From: a virus
Reading direction: 5' to 3' (one strand)
Virus record (IMG/VR): IMGVR_UViG_3300031539_000262
Span: 1 to 27,066 of that record
DNA: 27,066 nt
The translations under genes and the position numbers were made by a program. Shown here in pieces: positions 1 through 7,283 of the stretch. The notes under the pieces were generated by a model. That model was not told the origin of the DNA. It saw only the letters and a list, made by a program, of their open reading frames with translations, and ran no database searches. Numbering within the stretch: position 1 is the stretch's first letter; every line of letters starts with the position of its first letter.

Positions 1-471
1 GATATACAGCGCTACGCCTTTGCCCCCGTCGATATCGTGAAAGGCGATCCGGCCGCCGGCACGGACTAATCGGCCGAACGCAACGTAATCGCAGATCGCC
101 CGGCTGCAGCGATGGTCGCCGTCGATCAGGAGAAAATCGATCGGCGCCGGCACCGCAGACCAGTCCAGCCACGGACTTGCCGCGGCGATAAGATTGACGT
201 TGTCCCGCAGGCCGAGCTGCTCGATATTCGCCGACCACTTGGCTTTCGGGTAAGGCTCGATACAGGTCAGCATCCCCCCGTTATCTTTTGCCACCCGGCC
301 TAAGACCATCGATGAGCAGCCGTCCATCGAGCCGATCTCGACGATCGTCTTTGCCCCGATTTCCCTGGCCGTCCTGTCCAGCAATTCGAGATCGTTTACC
401 GTCATCCTCCGATTGCCGCGGATGCTAATCTCCTGATAGTCCGGCCGAGTCTCTTCAGTCGTTTGCTCCAT
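1..471 (-). CDS. Class I SAM-dependent methyltransferase (partial, runs off left edge)
   Basis: An open frame of 157 codons starts at ATG 471 and continues past base 1, so the C-terminus is missing. It has a Rossmann methyltransferase signature: VEIGSMDGCSS (motif I, SAM-binding glycine loop), then CIEPYP at the end of the next strand and the acidic FLLIDGDHRCS block typical of Methyltransf_24-like enzymes, followed by GGRIAFHDID. A good Shine-Dalgarno (AAAGGAT) lies 6 bases before the ATG, and the start overlaps the end of the upstream gene by 17 bp. It is the last visible gene of the late operon. Enzymes of this family often methylate sugars or small molecules, but the substrate here is unknown; modification of a virion or cell-surface glycan is only a guess. 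The fold is fairly sure, the role is not. Confidence 0.8.
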   Translation of the reverse strand, partial: MEQTTEETRPDYQEISIRGNRRMTVNDLELLDRTAREIGAKTIVEIGSMDGCSSMVLGRVAKDNGGMLTCIEPYPKAKWSANIEQLGLRDNVNLIAAASPWLDWSAVPAPIDFLLIDGDHRCSRAICDYVAFGRLVRAGGRIAFHDIDGGKGVALYI

Positions 472-661
472 TTTTTGATCCTTTCGCTTGCCGCGGGGGC
501 TTATTATTGATTTTTTCTTCGAACGCCTTTCGAAGCTCGTGTATCGCTATTTCAATATCGTTTATGGCCACAAAGGCCGCAGCGTTTTTCTTGCAGTGGC
601 CGTGCTGCTGGATCCGGTGTGTTTCCCGCAGCAGCCGTCTTATATGATTGATCGGTCTCAT
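455..661 (-). CDS. Small basic protein of unknown function, late operon
   Basis: I choose ATG 661, giving 68 residues (MRPINHIRRLLRETHR...), because it overlaps the stop of the holin-like gene in an ATGA junction, the coupling used repeatedly in this operon. The frame is open further upstream, but that part lies wholly within the preceding gene. The protein has a basic N-terminal stretch, a predicted helical middle (NDIEIAIHELRKAFEEKI) and a lysine-rich tail; no membrane segment or signal peptide is visible. I do not recognise a family. Its place between a holin-like gene and the methyltransferase allows a lysis accessory or a small DNA- or RNA-binding protein, without proof. Confidence 0.6.
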   Translation of the reverse strand: MRPINHIRRLLRETHRIQQHGHCKKNAAAFVAINDIEIAIHELRKAFEEKINNKPPRQAKGSKNGAND

Positions 662-882
662 TTTACCGCTCCCGAAAACCTGATAATCATCCCGGCAAAC
701 GTCAGCGCGCTTCCGGTCAGGCCGCTCATTACCATCAATACAATCGCCACCCACACAGGTACGAGTCGCGGCAGAGCCGCCTCAATTTTATTGATATGAT
801 TCCACTGGTCAGTATCGCTTTTCTCAAGGTTCTCGATGGATTTTTCAAAGCCGCTGTGTGCATCGCATTTTTCTTTAGGCAT
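658..882 (-). CDS. Small membrane protein, candidate holin (XhlA-like layout)
   Basis: This 74-residue protein has an N-terminal charged helical part (about 8-38, FEKSIENLEKSDTDQWNHINKIE) followed by one hydrophobic segment (about 41-67, VPVWVAIVLMVMSGLTGSALTFAGM) and a very short tail. A cytoplasmic coiled part plus one membrane span in about 75 residues resembles XhlA-type haemolysin/holin accessory proteins. The Shine-Dalgarno AAGAGGA stands 7 bases before the ATG, and the gene starts 13 bases after the glycine-rich gene ends. The position after the fibre genes fits the start of a lysis module, but no endolysin is inside the window. It could be another small phage membrane protein. Confidence 0.6.
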   Translation of the reverse strand: MPKEKCDAHSGFEKSIENLEKSDTDQWNHINKIEAALPRLVPVWVAIVLMVMSGLTGSALTFAGMIIRFSGAVK

Positions 883-895
883 TTTTTTCCTCTTG

Positions 896-1594
896 TCACT
901 CTGTCCGGTATCCGTATTCCCTGAAATTAAAGTCGTAATTCGAGCCGGCGATGTTCTCCCACGATATCTTCATATACCCGCCGTTACCGCCGCCGCTGGT
1001 TTCCGCTTTGGTGGCCCCGCCGCCGCCGCCGCCGTAATCCTCGCCCGGATTGCCCGGCTCTGATGACCCGATCCCGCCATCGCCGCCGGCCCCGCCGTTG
1101 GAGTCCTTGGCCGCTCCGCCCGTTGATGTACTCGCGCTGTTGCCCGTCCCTGTTGAGCCGGCCCCTCCTCCGCCTCCGCCACCGTATCCCTCCCCCGAAT
1201 CGGCGCCGCTACCGCCTGCGTAAACCGTATCGCCGATTCCGTTTTCAGTTGATCCTTGCCCGCCGGTCCCACCGTTATCGTAACATAGCCCTCCGGCCCC
1301 GCCCTTGGCCTTGACAACCGTGCCGGCAAATGTAGTATCGTAACCGGCGGGACCATCGGTATCGGTGCCCACACCGACCCGATCGGCCGCGACCGAATAA
1401 GCGTAATTGGTCCCCTTTTCGACCGTGACAACTTTTTTCGCATACTGGCCGCCGGCCCCGCCGCCTCCGCCCTCGCCATTGCCGGATCCGCCGCCGCCGC
1501 CGCCGCCGCCGCCCCAACATTCGACCAGGCATTCGCCCGCAAAAGGTGCCGTCCATTTGCCTGATTGTCCCGGTGTATATAATTGCTGTCCCAT
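896..1594 (-). CDS. Glycine-rich tail-tip or adhesin-like protein
   Basis: The protein has 232 residues. After a short N-terminus (QLYTPGQSGKWTAPFAGECLVECWGG) it has long glycine blocks at about 28-49, 100-116, 125-146 and 163-200, with G8-G9 runs, and ends in a non-repetitive strand (GGYMKISWENI). This W-x-A-P-x-G ... VECWGGGGGG layout is typical of the glycine-rich domain of phage tail proteins. In the adhesins of T4-like phages, comparable glycine runs fold into packed polyglycine-II helices and carry the receptor loops. Here the variable segments between the runs (for example DRVGVGTDTDGPAGYD) could be such loops. It lies next to the fibre gene at the operon end. No Shine-Dalgarno is visible; the ATG directly follows an AAAGT word array. 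Confidence 0.75.
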   Translation of the reverse strand: MGQQLYTPGQSGKWTAPFAGECLVECWGGGGGGGGGSGNGEGGGGGAGGQYAKKVVTVEKGTNYAYSVAADRVGVGTDTDGPAGYDTTFAGTVVKAKGGAGGLCYDNGGTGGQGSTENGIGDTVYAGGSGADSGEGYGGGGGGGAGSTGTGNSASTSTGGAAKDSNGGAGGDGGIGSSEPGNPGEDYGGGGGGATKAETSGGGNGGYMKISWENIAGSNYDFNFREYGYRTE

Positions 1595-1596
1595 AT

Positions 1597-1632
1597 TAAA
1601 CTTTAGTCACTTTAGTTCACTTTTAACTTTAG
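1597..1632 (-). repeat. ACTTTAG-type intergenic word array
   Basis: On the plus strand the ACTTTAG / CACTTTAG word occurs three to four times in about 36 bases. It fills the whole space between the fibre gene's stop and the start of the glycine-rich gene. The same word is used at 3536-3577. Confidence 0.75.
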
Positions 1633-3122
1633 CTATCATACCAGTTGCTGCCATCGTGCCTCAGCATCGTCCCGGCCTCGTAATTGTCATCACCATCGGA
1701 ATTAACGACCCATTCCGGCTCCGATACGCCTTCCTCGTAACTGTCGTAAGTCGCCTCGATGACATACTTGGTCTCCGCTTCGAGATCGTAGCCCTCGCCC
1801 AGGTCCGCCGAGTGAAAGTCGCCATGGAGTTCGAATTCGTAAACTGTTAAATTCGTACCACTGTTATCGCACACAAAATATGTATTGCCCTTCGCTTTTG
1901 TAAAGCAGCCTGTGGGCGATGTCATAATACCGGAAATGTCTATCTCTAAAGAAGCCTTTGACTCCCCTGAAAGATTAAAAGCGCTTGATAAATTCCAGAA
2001 TAATATTTTATGGTTCTGCCCATCAATAACCTGCATCGTAAGTCCATCATTACTAAAAGCTACACCTTTGCAAGCATTGGTGTATGCTGAAATATCAGTT
2101 GACTGACTTGGCGTTGATGATATCGTCGTTATATCCCAAGGGGACGACATATTGTATTGAAATATCGAATCATTAAGGTTGTCTGCGGTAAATAATCTGG
2201 TTCCCGTGGGATTGAACCAACATGAATATTGGGCTTTAGTTGCAAATAAATCTCTTGATATGTGTGGAGTTGCAGCAGTTATATAATATGGAGTGTCCAA
2301 ATCAATTCGCCAGACATAACTGCCGTAACCTGCAAGATTGCCTACAATATATATTCTCGTTCCATCCGGCTTCAAATATATCCCAGAATAATCACTCGCA
2401 AAAAAGTACATAGGTTCATGGTCCCATTGATCTAACTCGTGTGATTCATTAAGCGTTGCGGTTGTTATGTCCCAAGCCGCCGATAAAATATAATGATGAA
2501 TCCCCCAATAAGACCATGACGTATTGTAACTAATACTATACATGTGCAGGCCATCTGTCGAAAAGCAAACTTCCTGCAAATATCCAGTTCCGCCTGTATT
2601 ACTTCGATAAACACCATCATAAGTATGAGCAGGATTCAGATCGGCCGCGTCGATTGTCCCGCTCGCTAGCGCATCACCCGTCGGCAGGCCGCCCGAGGTC
2701 GCCTTGATCTCGACCGTGATATCGCCTGTTATGCCATCGCCCTGGTTATCGAACAATTCCAGTTCCACCCGCGATATCTGGTGCGATATATCGGGCGTGA
2801 ATGTCTGGGCCAGAGTTACAGAATAACTCGTCCGGCCGATCGTGTATGATAAACCGCCGCCCGTCTCGTGATGCTCGAACAGCTCCTCCTGCGGTGCCTC
2901 GCTGCTGGAGCTCATACTGCTTGAACTGGATGAGCTGGATATTTGCCTGGCATAGACCCGCATATCCTCTATCCGCCGGGCGATCTCCAGATTATCCACC
3001 TCCTGGATTATACTGCCGCCCAGAACACCGCCGACATAACCCCTGTACTGAATATCGGGATTCATATCGTCCCCGTCGAAGATGTCCCGGTCGTATTCAA
3101 TTAAAGTCAGTTTACATGCCAT
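1629..3122 (-). CDS. Fibre/receptor-binding protein: head domain, Ser linker, beta-sandwich with inserted propeller-like repeats
   Basis: This 497-residue protein is modular. Residues 1-61 are paralogous to the start of the next upstream gene (shared LTLIEY, DGDD, ALGG/VLGG pattern). Residues 62-74 are a serine linker with one Met. Residues about 90-160 look like the first half of a beta-sandwich (AQTFTPDISHQISRVELELF, TVEIKATSGGLPTGDALASG), whose second half appears at about 438-497 (AETKYVIEATYD). Between them, residues about 165-435 hold five loosely repeated units of 40-50 residues with DG-x-x-(M/I)Y and (S/T)PWDITT motifs, similar to YVTN-like propeller repeats of phage tail proteins. 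The insert is visibly AT-richer than its flanks. No Shine-Dalgarno is seen; the leader is an AT-rich word. Receptor binding is inferred from position and architecture. Confidence 0.7.
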   Translation of the reverse strand: MACKLTLIEYDRDIFDGDDMNPDIQYRGYVGGVLGGSIIQEVDNLEIARRIEDMRVYARQISSSSSSSSMSSSSEAPQEELFEHHETGGGLSYTIGRTSYSVTLAQTFTPDISHQISRVELELFDNQGDGITGDITVEIKATSGGLPTGDALASGTIDAADLNPAHTYDGVYRSNTGGTGYLQEVCFSTDGLHMYSISYNTSWSYWGIHHYILSAAWDITTATLNESHELDQWDHEPMYFFASDYSGIYLKPDGTRIYIVGNLAGYGSYVWRIDLDTPYYITAATPHISRDLFATKAQYSCWFNPTGTRLFTADNLNDSIFQYNMSSPWDITTISSTPSQSTDISAYTNACKGVAFSNDGLTMQVIDGQNHKILFWNLSSAFNLSGESKASLEIDISGIMTSPTGCFTKAKGNTYFVCDNSGTNLTVYEFELHGDFHSADLGEGYDLEAETKYVIEATYDSYEEGVSEPEWVVNSDGDDNYEAGTMLRHDGSNWYDS

Positions 3123-3162
3123 TGTTAATTTTCTATTTACTATTTATTATTGACTATTTCCT
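3123..3162 (-). repeat. AT-rich TATTTATTA intergenic word array
   Basis: Intergenic spacer composed of CTATTTACTATTTATTATTG-like words. The same vocabulary recurs at 11953-11991, 13366-13393 and 21250-21281. It forms the complete leader of the downstream fibre gene, which has no recognisable Shine-Dalgarno. Confidence 0.7.
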
Positions 3163-3540
3163 TTATGCCGAAGAGCTGCTTGACGATTCGCTGCTGCTCG
3201 AACTGCTGGAGGATTCGCTGCTTGACGACTCGCTGCTGGACGACTCGCTGCTGGACGATTCACTGCTGGACGATTCGCTGCTGGACGATTCGCTGCTGGA
3301 TGATGAGCTGCTCGAAGATGAGCTCGAGCTGGATATCCCGATCAAATAATTATGAAGGTCCGAAAGCTGGGTATTGATCATTATATCGATCCTGTCCTCT
3401 TCGGTCTGCTCACCGACGGCGACCGCCGAATCCCCGCCGAGAGCCGAATTGTAATAATCCCGATACTCTAAATCGGCAGTGGTATCATCTCCATCGTAGA
3501 TGTCCTCATTGTATTCGATTAGCGTCAGTCGATAGCCCAC
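3163..3540 (-). CDS. Short fibre-associated protein ending in a 56-residue Ser/Glu tail
   Basis: The protein has 125 residues. Residues 1-69 form an acidic domain (LTLIEYNEDIYDGDD, DLEYRDYYNSALGG) matching the N-terminus of the following 497-residue protein, so the two genes are tandem paralogues. Residues 70-125 are almost only serine with single Glu residues in SSSSE units. The neighbour has the same head domain, a short Ser stretch and then a large C-terminal module; this gene looks like the version without a module. The only in-frame start is GTG 3540, itself part of an AAAGTG word array, with no Shine-Dalgarno. I do not recognise the head domain. Position after the I/J fusion suggests a structural tail-tip component. 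Confidence 0.65.
   Translation of the reverse strand: MGYRLTLIEYNEDIYDGDDTTADLEYRDYYNSALGGDSAVAVGEQTEEDRIDIMINTQLSDLHNYLIGISSSSSSSSSSSSSSESSSSESSSSESSSSESSSSESSSSESSSSSSSSESSSSSSA
3166..3333 (-). repeat. 15-bp tandem repeat encoding SSESS
   Basis: The serine tail is made of a 15-bp unit (AGCAGCGAATCGTCC on the coding strand) repeated about six times with few changes, plus 12-bp relatives. Codons of both serine families (AGC and TCN) alternate, so it is not a single-codon run. Confidence 0.85.
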
Positions 3541-3577
3541 TTTAGCTCACTTTTTACTTTAGGCACTTTAGTCACTT
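3536..3577 (-). repeat. ACTTTAG-type word array overlapping a stop and a start codon
   Basis: Second array of the ACTTTAG / TCACTT word (four copies). On the coding strand it supplies both the TAA of the upstream I/J-like gene (AGTGACTAAAGTG) and the GTG start of the short Ser-tail gene (CTAAAGTGGG). Confidence 0.7.
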
Positions 3578-5787
3578 ATCTGGTTAATCCCGACCACCCG
3601 GAACTTTTTGATAATGTCCGCCGTCGGCCCGAAAGCATAAAGATCATCTTTTTTCGGATTTACAGACCAGGTATCGGTAATCGTGACCTCCGTGCCGTCA
3701 ACGGATAATACGGTATGTGTCTCGATGGTCTCCGCCCCGGTATCGGGATGATTGACTCGAACGGCAATAGTATCGGCCGCCGATGTATTCGGCGCCGAAT
3801 CCAAAACAACCTTATTGCCGGCAAGGCTGCTGACTACGCGACCGCCCAGCCGCCACGGCTCGACTACCAGGACGATATCGCCTTTCCTGCAGGCGATGGC
3901 ATCGACTTCCGCCTCGAACTGCACCATGTACTTGAGCAGCCTGTTCTTGGCGAGCTCGTAATATAACAATCGCCAGGCCTGGGTCGCCCTCGTGACGCCG
4001 AATCCCTCGATAATCTTAGGCGCCCCGCTGTCAATCCCCGTATCGACGTGCAGCATGGGCGTCATTTCGTAGTCAAGGTCCTGGTCCTGGTAATCGATCT
4101 CCAGCTCGCCCGCCCTGTCCTCGAGGTCGATGTAATTTTTTCGATAAGTCCCCGGCTTGATATTGCCTGCCGAAAAAAGCTGGACCGGATTGCCGTCGTA
4201 AGGCTTGTCCACGAGGATCGTATAATTGCGCCCGATTTGAATCACCTCGCACCGGGCCATCGCGCAGACCTTGTTTACCGACTCCCATACGGTAATCGAT
4301 TCATCGAAAACACCGTTGAATATTATTCTCTTTTGTGTCCCACCCTCGCCGTCGAGTATCAGATCATCGTAATAGCCCGCCGCTTCGTACCATTCATCCA
4401 GATACGGAGTCAGCCTGGCAGGGTCGATTCCATCGTATCGTTCGATAGCATAGGCCGTACCGGCGCCATCTCCGGAGATGACCGGCCTGGTCATAATATC
4501 CCATATCACCCAGACCGGATTGTCCGACCATTGCAGGGACCAGGAGCTGCCGTTATAAACATTGACGATCCGGCCCTTCCTTTTGCACGATATCTGCAGA
4601 GCGCCGCTGAGATCCTCGGTAGCCAGGGCCGATATCCCGAGAAGTGCAAGGCCCGGATAGGCAAAAGCAGTATTGATCACCTCCCGATCCGTTGAAAAAT
4701 ACAGATATCTCGACATTCTGTTTTCGTGGAACAACCGGCCTGGGTTCGTTTTGGTTATCTTGATATCGCAGTGGGTCCCTTTGGTAATGCTCACGGGCGA
4801 GCCGCCCTGGTATGTTCCGTTGGAAACATAGTTTTTCTGCTTCATCGTTGACGATGAGCAGATCAGGGACTCATTAACCAAAGTGTACCAGGTCTCCGCC
4901 CCGTGCTCGGATATTTCTATCTTTACGTCGACATTTTGAACGTCCACCCCACCATCAGAGTGCACGTAATGGCCGGAATACTTGACCGCTATCTCCAGCC
5001 AGTCGAAGTCGCTGTCCGGCGTCGTCCAGGTAACCGGCCCGCCGCTATCGTCAGTATGAAGAACCTCAATCTCCGGCTGATATTCGCATTTGAGAATGCT
5101 GAAAATCGCAGTCTGGCCCATCGTTCCATTTCGCTCGTATATAGTGACATTGTCGAAATTGTCCGCAGGCTGATTATTTATATAGAGCGTATCGGCGACC
5201 ATCCCCCCATCCGGGCCATCGTTAAATGCTATAAGCATACTCAACGTCTCATTCAAACCATCAGGGGCCCGCCAGGCTGCGATGATATTGCCGTACATTT
5301 TATTGGTGCCGTATGCCCTTGGTATGGCGATCCCCTGCCTCTGGGTCGTTATGGGCGACCAGCTATACGATGGACTGCTGTCGAGCTTGGCATCATCCGG
5401 GGCCGAGCCTATTGCCCGGATAAGATATGCGATCCCGATTGATATGCCGATATTGACGGCGACCGCCCAGAGCATCGCCGAGACGGTCGCGTATCCGAGA
5501 GATGTCGCCACCCACAAAGAGACGGCATAAATGCCGCTAATGACATCCTTAATCGCCGGAATGATGACAATCTCATCACCCGCCTTCAGGGGGCATTGAT
5601 ACTGCTCTTTTTCAACTGCAGGCAGGCATTTCTGGTTCAGATAAACAATAACGTACTGCTGATCGAAGGCGTATTGACTGATTATGTCACTGAGCTGCTG
5701 GCCCGTATAAGGTATGGACTCGACGATCCTGTCCTTCTGGACCTCTAACGGATTTTTTACAACCGTTATTTTCAAATAATCATTCAT
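3568..5787 (-). CDS. Tail-tip host-specificity protein J-like, with gpI-like N-terminal domain
   Basis: I choose ATG 5787 (739 residues, MNDYLKITVVKNPLEVQ...), which overlaps the stop of the K-like gene by 8 bp; a longer upstream frame would lie inside that gene. Residues about 1-80 resemble the beta-grasp (MoaD/ThiS-like) part of tail assembly protein I (VYLNQKCLP ... AGDEIVIIPAI). Two hydrophobic stretches follow (about 82-125), then the J-type region beginning SYSWSPITTQRQGIAIPRAYG, with many beta-rich segments and the typical late part (AKNRLLKYMVQFEAEVDAIACRKGDIVLV). In lambda, I and J are separate; here they are one chain, as in many siphophages of this type. It should form the tail tip that contacts the receptor. 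It is shorter than lambda J (1132 residues), so binding may be shared with the following fibre genes. Confidence 0.85.
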   Translation of the reverse strand: MNDYLKITVVKNPLEVQKDRIVESIPYTGQQLSDIISQYAFDQQYVIVYLNQKCLPAVEKEQYQCPLKAGDEIVIIPAIKDVISGIYAVSLWVATSLGYATVSAMLWAVAVNIGISIGIAYLIRAIGSAPDDAKLDSSPSYSWSPITTQRQGIAIPRAYGTNKMYGNIIAAWRAPDGLNETLSMLIAFNDGPDGGMVADTLYINNQPADNFDNVTIYERNGTMGQTAIFSILKCEYQPEIEVLHTDDSGGPVTWTTPDSDFDWLEIAVKYSGHYVHSDGGVDVQNVDVKIEISEHGAETWYTLVNESLICSSSTMKQKNYVSNGTYQGGSPVSITKGTHCDIKITKTNPGRLFHENRMSRYLYFSTDREVINTAFAYPGLALLGISALATEDLSGALQISCKRKGRIVNVYNGSSWSLQWSDNPVWVIWDIMTRPVISGDGAGTAYAIERYDGIDPARLTPYLDEWYEAAGYYDDLILDGEGGTQKRIIFNGVFDESITVWESVNKVCAMARCEVIQIGRNYTILVDKPYDGNPVQLFSAGNIKPGTYRKNYIDLEDRAGELEIDYQDQDLDYEMTPMLHVDTGIDSGAPKIIEGFGVTRATQAWRLLYYELAKNRLLKYMVQFEAEVDAIACRKGDIVLVVEPWRLGGRVVSSLAGNKVVLDSAPNTSAADTIAVRVNHPDTGAETIETHTVLSVDGTEVTITDTWSVNPKKDDLYAFGPTADIIKKFRVVGINQISD

Positions 5788-6187
5788 GGTCTTTCGGCTG
5801 ATATCTATAATATCCTTCGATATGCAGCTTCCATTTGGGATCATCAAGAAAGCCGATATTGACGCCCATCTTCCCTGTTGTATGGATAAATCTCCTGCCA
5901 TTTTTCAGAACAAATCCGATATGCCATCTGATTTTGCCCGTATCATCGATGATCCGAAACAGGACAAGACAGTAAGGCTGCGGGCAATCGAGCCTTATAA
6001 AGCCCGTTTTTTTCTGCTCGGAAATAACCTCTCCCCTTTCCCTGTTGTCCGCAGGGACATTTATATCAGGCAGCTTAACTCCGGCCCTTTTGGCGACCTC
6101 TAAAACAAGGCCCCAGCAGTCGAAATCCGCAGGTCCTCTCGATCCTTCTTTATATGGTTTTCCGATCAGGTCATTCAGTTCCATCAT
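5780..6187 (-). CDS. NlpC/P60-type tail assembly protein, gpK-like
   Basis: ATG 6187 gives 135 residues (MMELNDLIGKPYKEG...) and overlaps the L-like gene's stop in an ATGA junction; a second ATG follows directly. The chain has the NlpC/P60 cysteine peptidase layout: catalytic Cys24 in FDCWGL, His89 in WHIGFV and a third polar residue probably His102 in FIHTT. It corresponds to the peptidase half of lambda gpK and lacks the JAB/Mov34 N-terminal domain present in lambda. It should be a tail-tip component that cuts peptidoglycan or processes a tail protein. Order L-K-(I/J) is the lambda order. Confidence 0.85.
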   Translation of the reverse strand: MMELNDLIGKPYKEGSRGPADFDCWGLVLEVAKRAGVKLPDINVPADNRERGEVISEQKKTGFIRLDCPQPYCLVLFRIIDDTGKIRWHIGFVLKNGRRFIHTTGKMGVNIGFLDDPKWKLHIEGYYRYQPKDHE

Positions 6188-6810
6188 GCAAATCTCACCG
6201 TATTGCTCCTGAGTCCAAGCTGGCCCCCGAACCGCGACAGATTGTTTTTGTCCTCGCAATCTTCAGGCGTGCCGTTGCAGGCCGTATCGGCCCCGGAATA
6301 TCCGCACTCGACGCGCTTGAATTTCCCGACATACCTGCAGTACTGGCCGAAATATCTTTTATCCGGAAATCTCCTGTTAAGCGGGCTCGGCGCTCCTAAG
6401 ACAAACGCGATCCATTCCTCGCCGGCAGAGCATCCGGTAACTATAAACTCCTCGGCCTTGGCCGACATGTCGATACTGAGATATTTCGAGTTGACGGGCG
6501 TTCTGGTTATATTGCGGCCTATCAGGCCATCGTAATCCTCGACAAAAGGAAGGACAAAATGGATCAAGTCGGCATTCGTAATACTTAGATTCAGAGTAGA
6601 TAACCTGCCCGGCTCCGATTTTTTATACGAATCCATCTGGAAATTGCATTTGTAATAAACCGTCCCCATATAAGTGACGTTCTCGATATTATCAACGAGA
6701 TGCAGCGTCTCTTCGCCTTCGATTTCAATATCGAGCAGCCACAGCCAGGCCCCTTCGCTCGAAAGTTTGTTCTTTTCTACCGCAATATATTTATCAATAT
6801 CTTCCGGCAT
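6184..6810 (-). CDS. Minor tail protein L-like (Cys4, probable Fe-S binding)
   Basis: The protein has 208 residues. The N-terminal part is beta-rich; the C-terminal part carries four cysteines, Cys158, Cys169, Cys178 and Cys185, with CGYSGAD after the second. Lambda gpL binds a 4Fe-4S cluster through four C-terminal cysteines in a similar CGYxG context and with the same last spacing (C-x6-C), so a cluster is likely here. The RFGG motif after the last Cys also fits the family. It starts two bases after the M-like gene, with GGGAG before the ATG, and ends in an ATGA overlap with the K-like gene. Role: initiator of tail-tip assembly together with M, K and I/J. Confidence 0.85.
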   Translation of the reverse strand: MPEDIDKYIAVEKNKLSSEGAWLWLLDIEIEGEETLHLVDNIENVTYMGTVYYKCNFQMDSYKKSEPGRLSTLNLSITNADLIHFVLPFVEDYDGLIGRNITRTPVNSKYLSIDMSAKAEEFIVTGCSAGEEWIAFVLGAPSPLNRRFPDKRYFGQYCRYVGKFKRVECGYSGADTACNGTPEDCEDKNNLSRFGGQLGLRSNTVRFA

Positions 6811-6812
6811 AT

Positions 6813-7283
6813 TTATGCTCCCGCACTGGATGAACTGCTCGATGAGCTGGACGATTCGGACGAGGACGATTCGGACGAGGACGATGAAGATGAGCTCGAT
6901 GACATACTGGATGAACTCGATGAGCCTGTCGTACCGAACATCTCGATATTTGCGAAATACTTATCGATACAACGTGGCTCTAAGCCGAACCGGATCGGCC
7001 TGTTGAGTCTCATTACCCACATCGTATCCGTTAATATATTGGTCCAGTTAAATGTTACCGCTCCCACCTTGATCAGGGCCTGAAAATTTTCCAAAAGGAC
7101 CTTGTCCGCCGCCGAAATATGATGATAGGTCACCGAATACAAGTCGGGTATCGTCCCGCTGAATCTCGGCCTGGTGCTTATAGCGCCTGATGCGAAATCG
7201 GCCCTTATAGTCGGATCCATTAGTTTTGTTTCGGTAAATCCCCTGTGAGATACCGCACGTGTTAATGTTGGAAACGATGCCAT
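6813..7283 (-). CDS. Minor tail protein M-like with C-terminal Ser/Glu tail
   Basis: The protein has 156 residues. Residues 1-120 match the size and place of lambda gpM (about 109 residues), directly after the tape measure and before L; the pattern of SFPTL ... PRFSG ... FNWTNI ... VMRLNRPIRF is typical of small distal-tail proteins. Residues 121-156 are a tail of serines with two Glu and one Met, ending SAGA. Such a tail is absent from lambda gpM. The start shares one base with the tape-measure stop (TAATG), so translation is coupled. The Ser tail probably projects from the tail tip, where it would be on the outside. Confidence 0.8.
   Translation of the reverse strand: MASFPTLTRAVSHRGFTETKLMDPTIRADFASGAISTRPRFSGTIPDLYSVTYHHISAADKVLLENFQALIKVGAVTFNWTNILTDTMWVMRLNRPIRFGLEPRCIDKYFANIEMFGTTGSSSSSSMSSSSSSSSSSESSSSESSSSSSSSSSAGA

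Noticed and set aside
970-1542. Long Arg/Ala-rich frames on both strands over the glycine-rich gene
   Set aside because: They are shadows of GC-rich glycine codons; the glycine-rich frame has the recognisable protein pattern.
2801-3377. Plus-strand frames with DDSLLDDSLL and CWTTRCW repeats
   Set aside because: They are antisense readings of the Ser/Glu 15-bp repeat; no ribosome binding site, and the minus-strand gene is clearly the real one.
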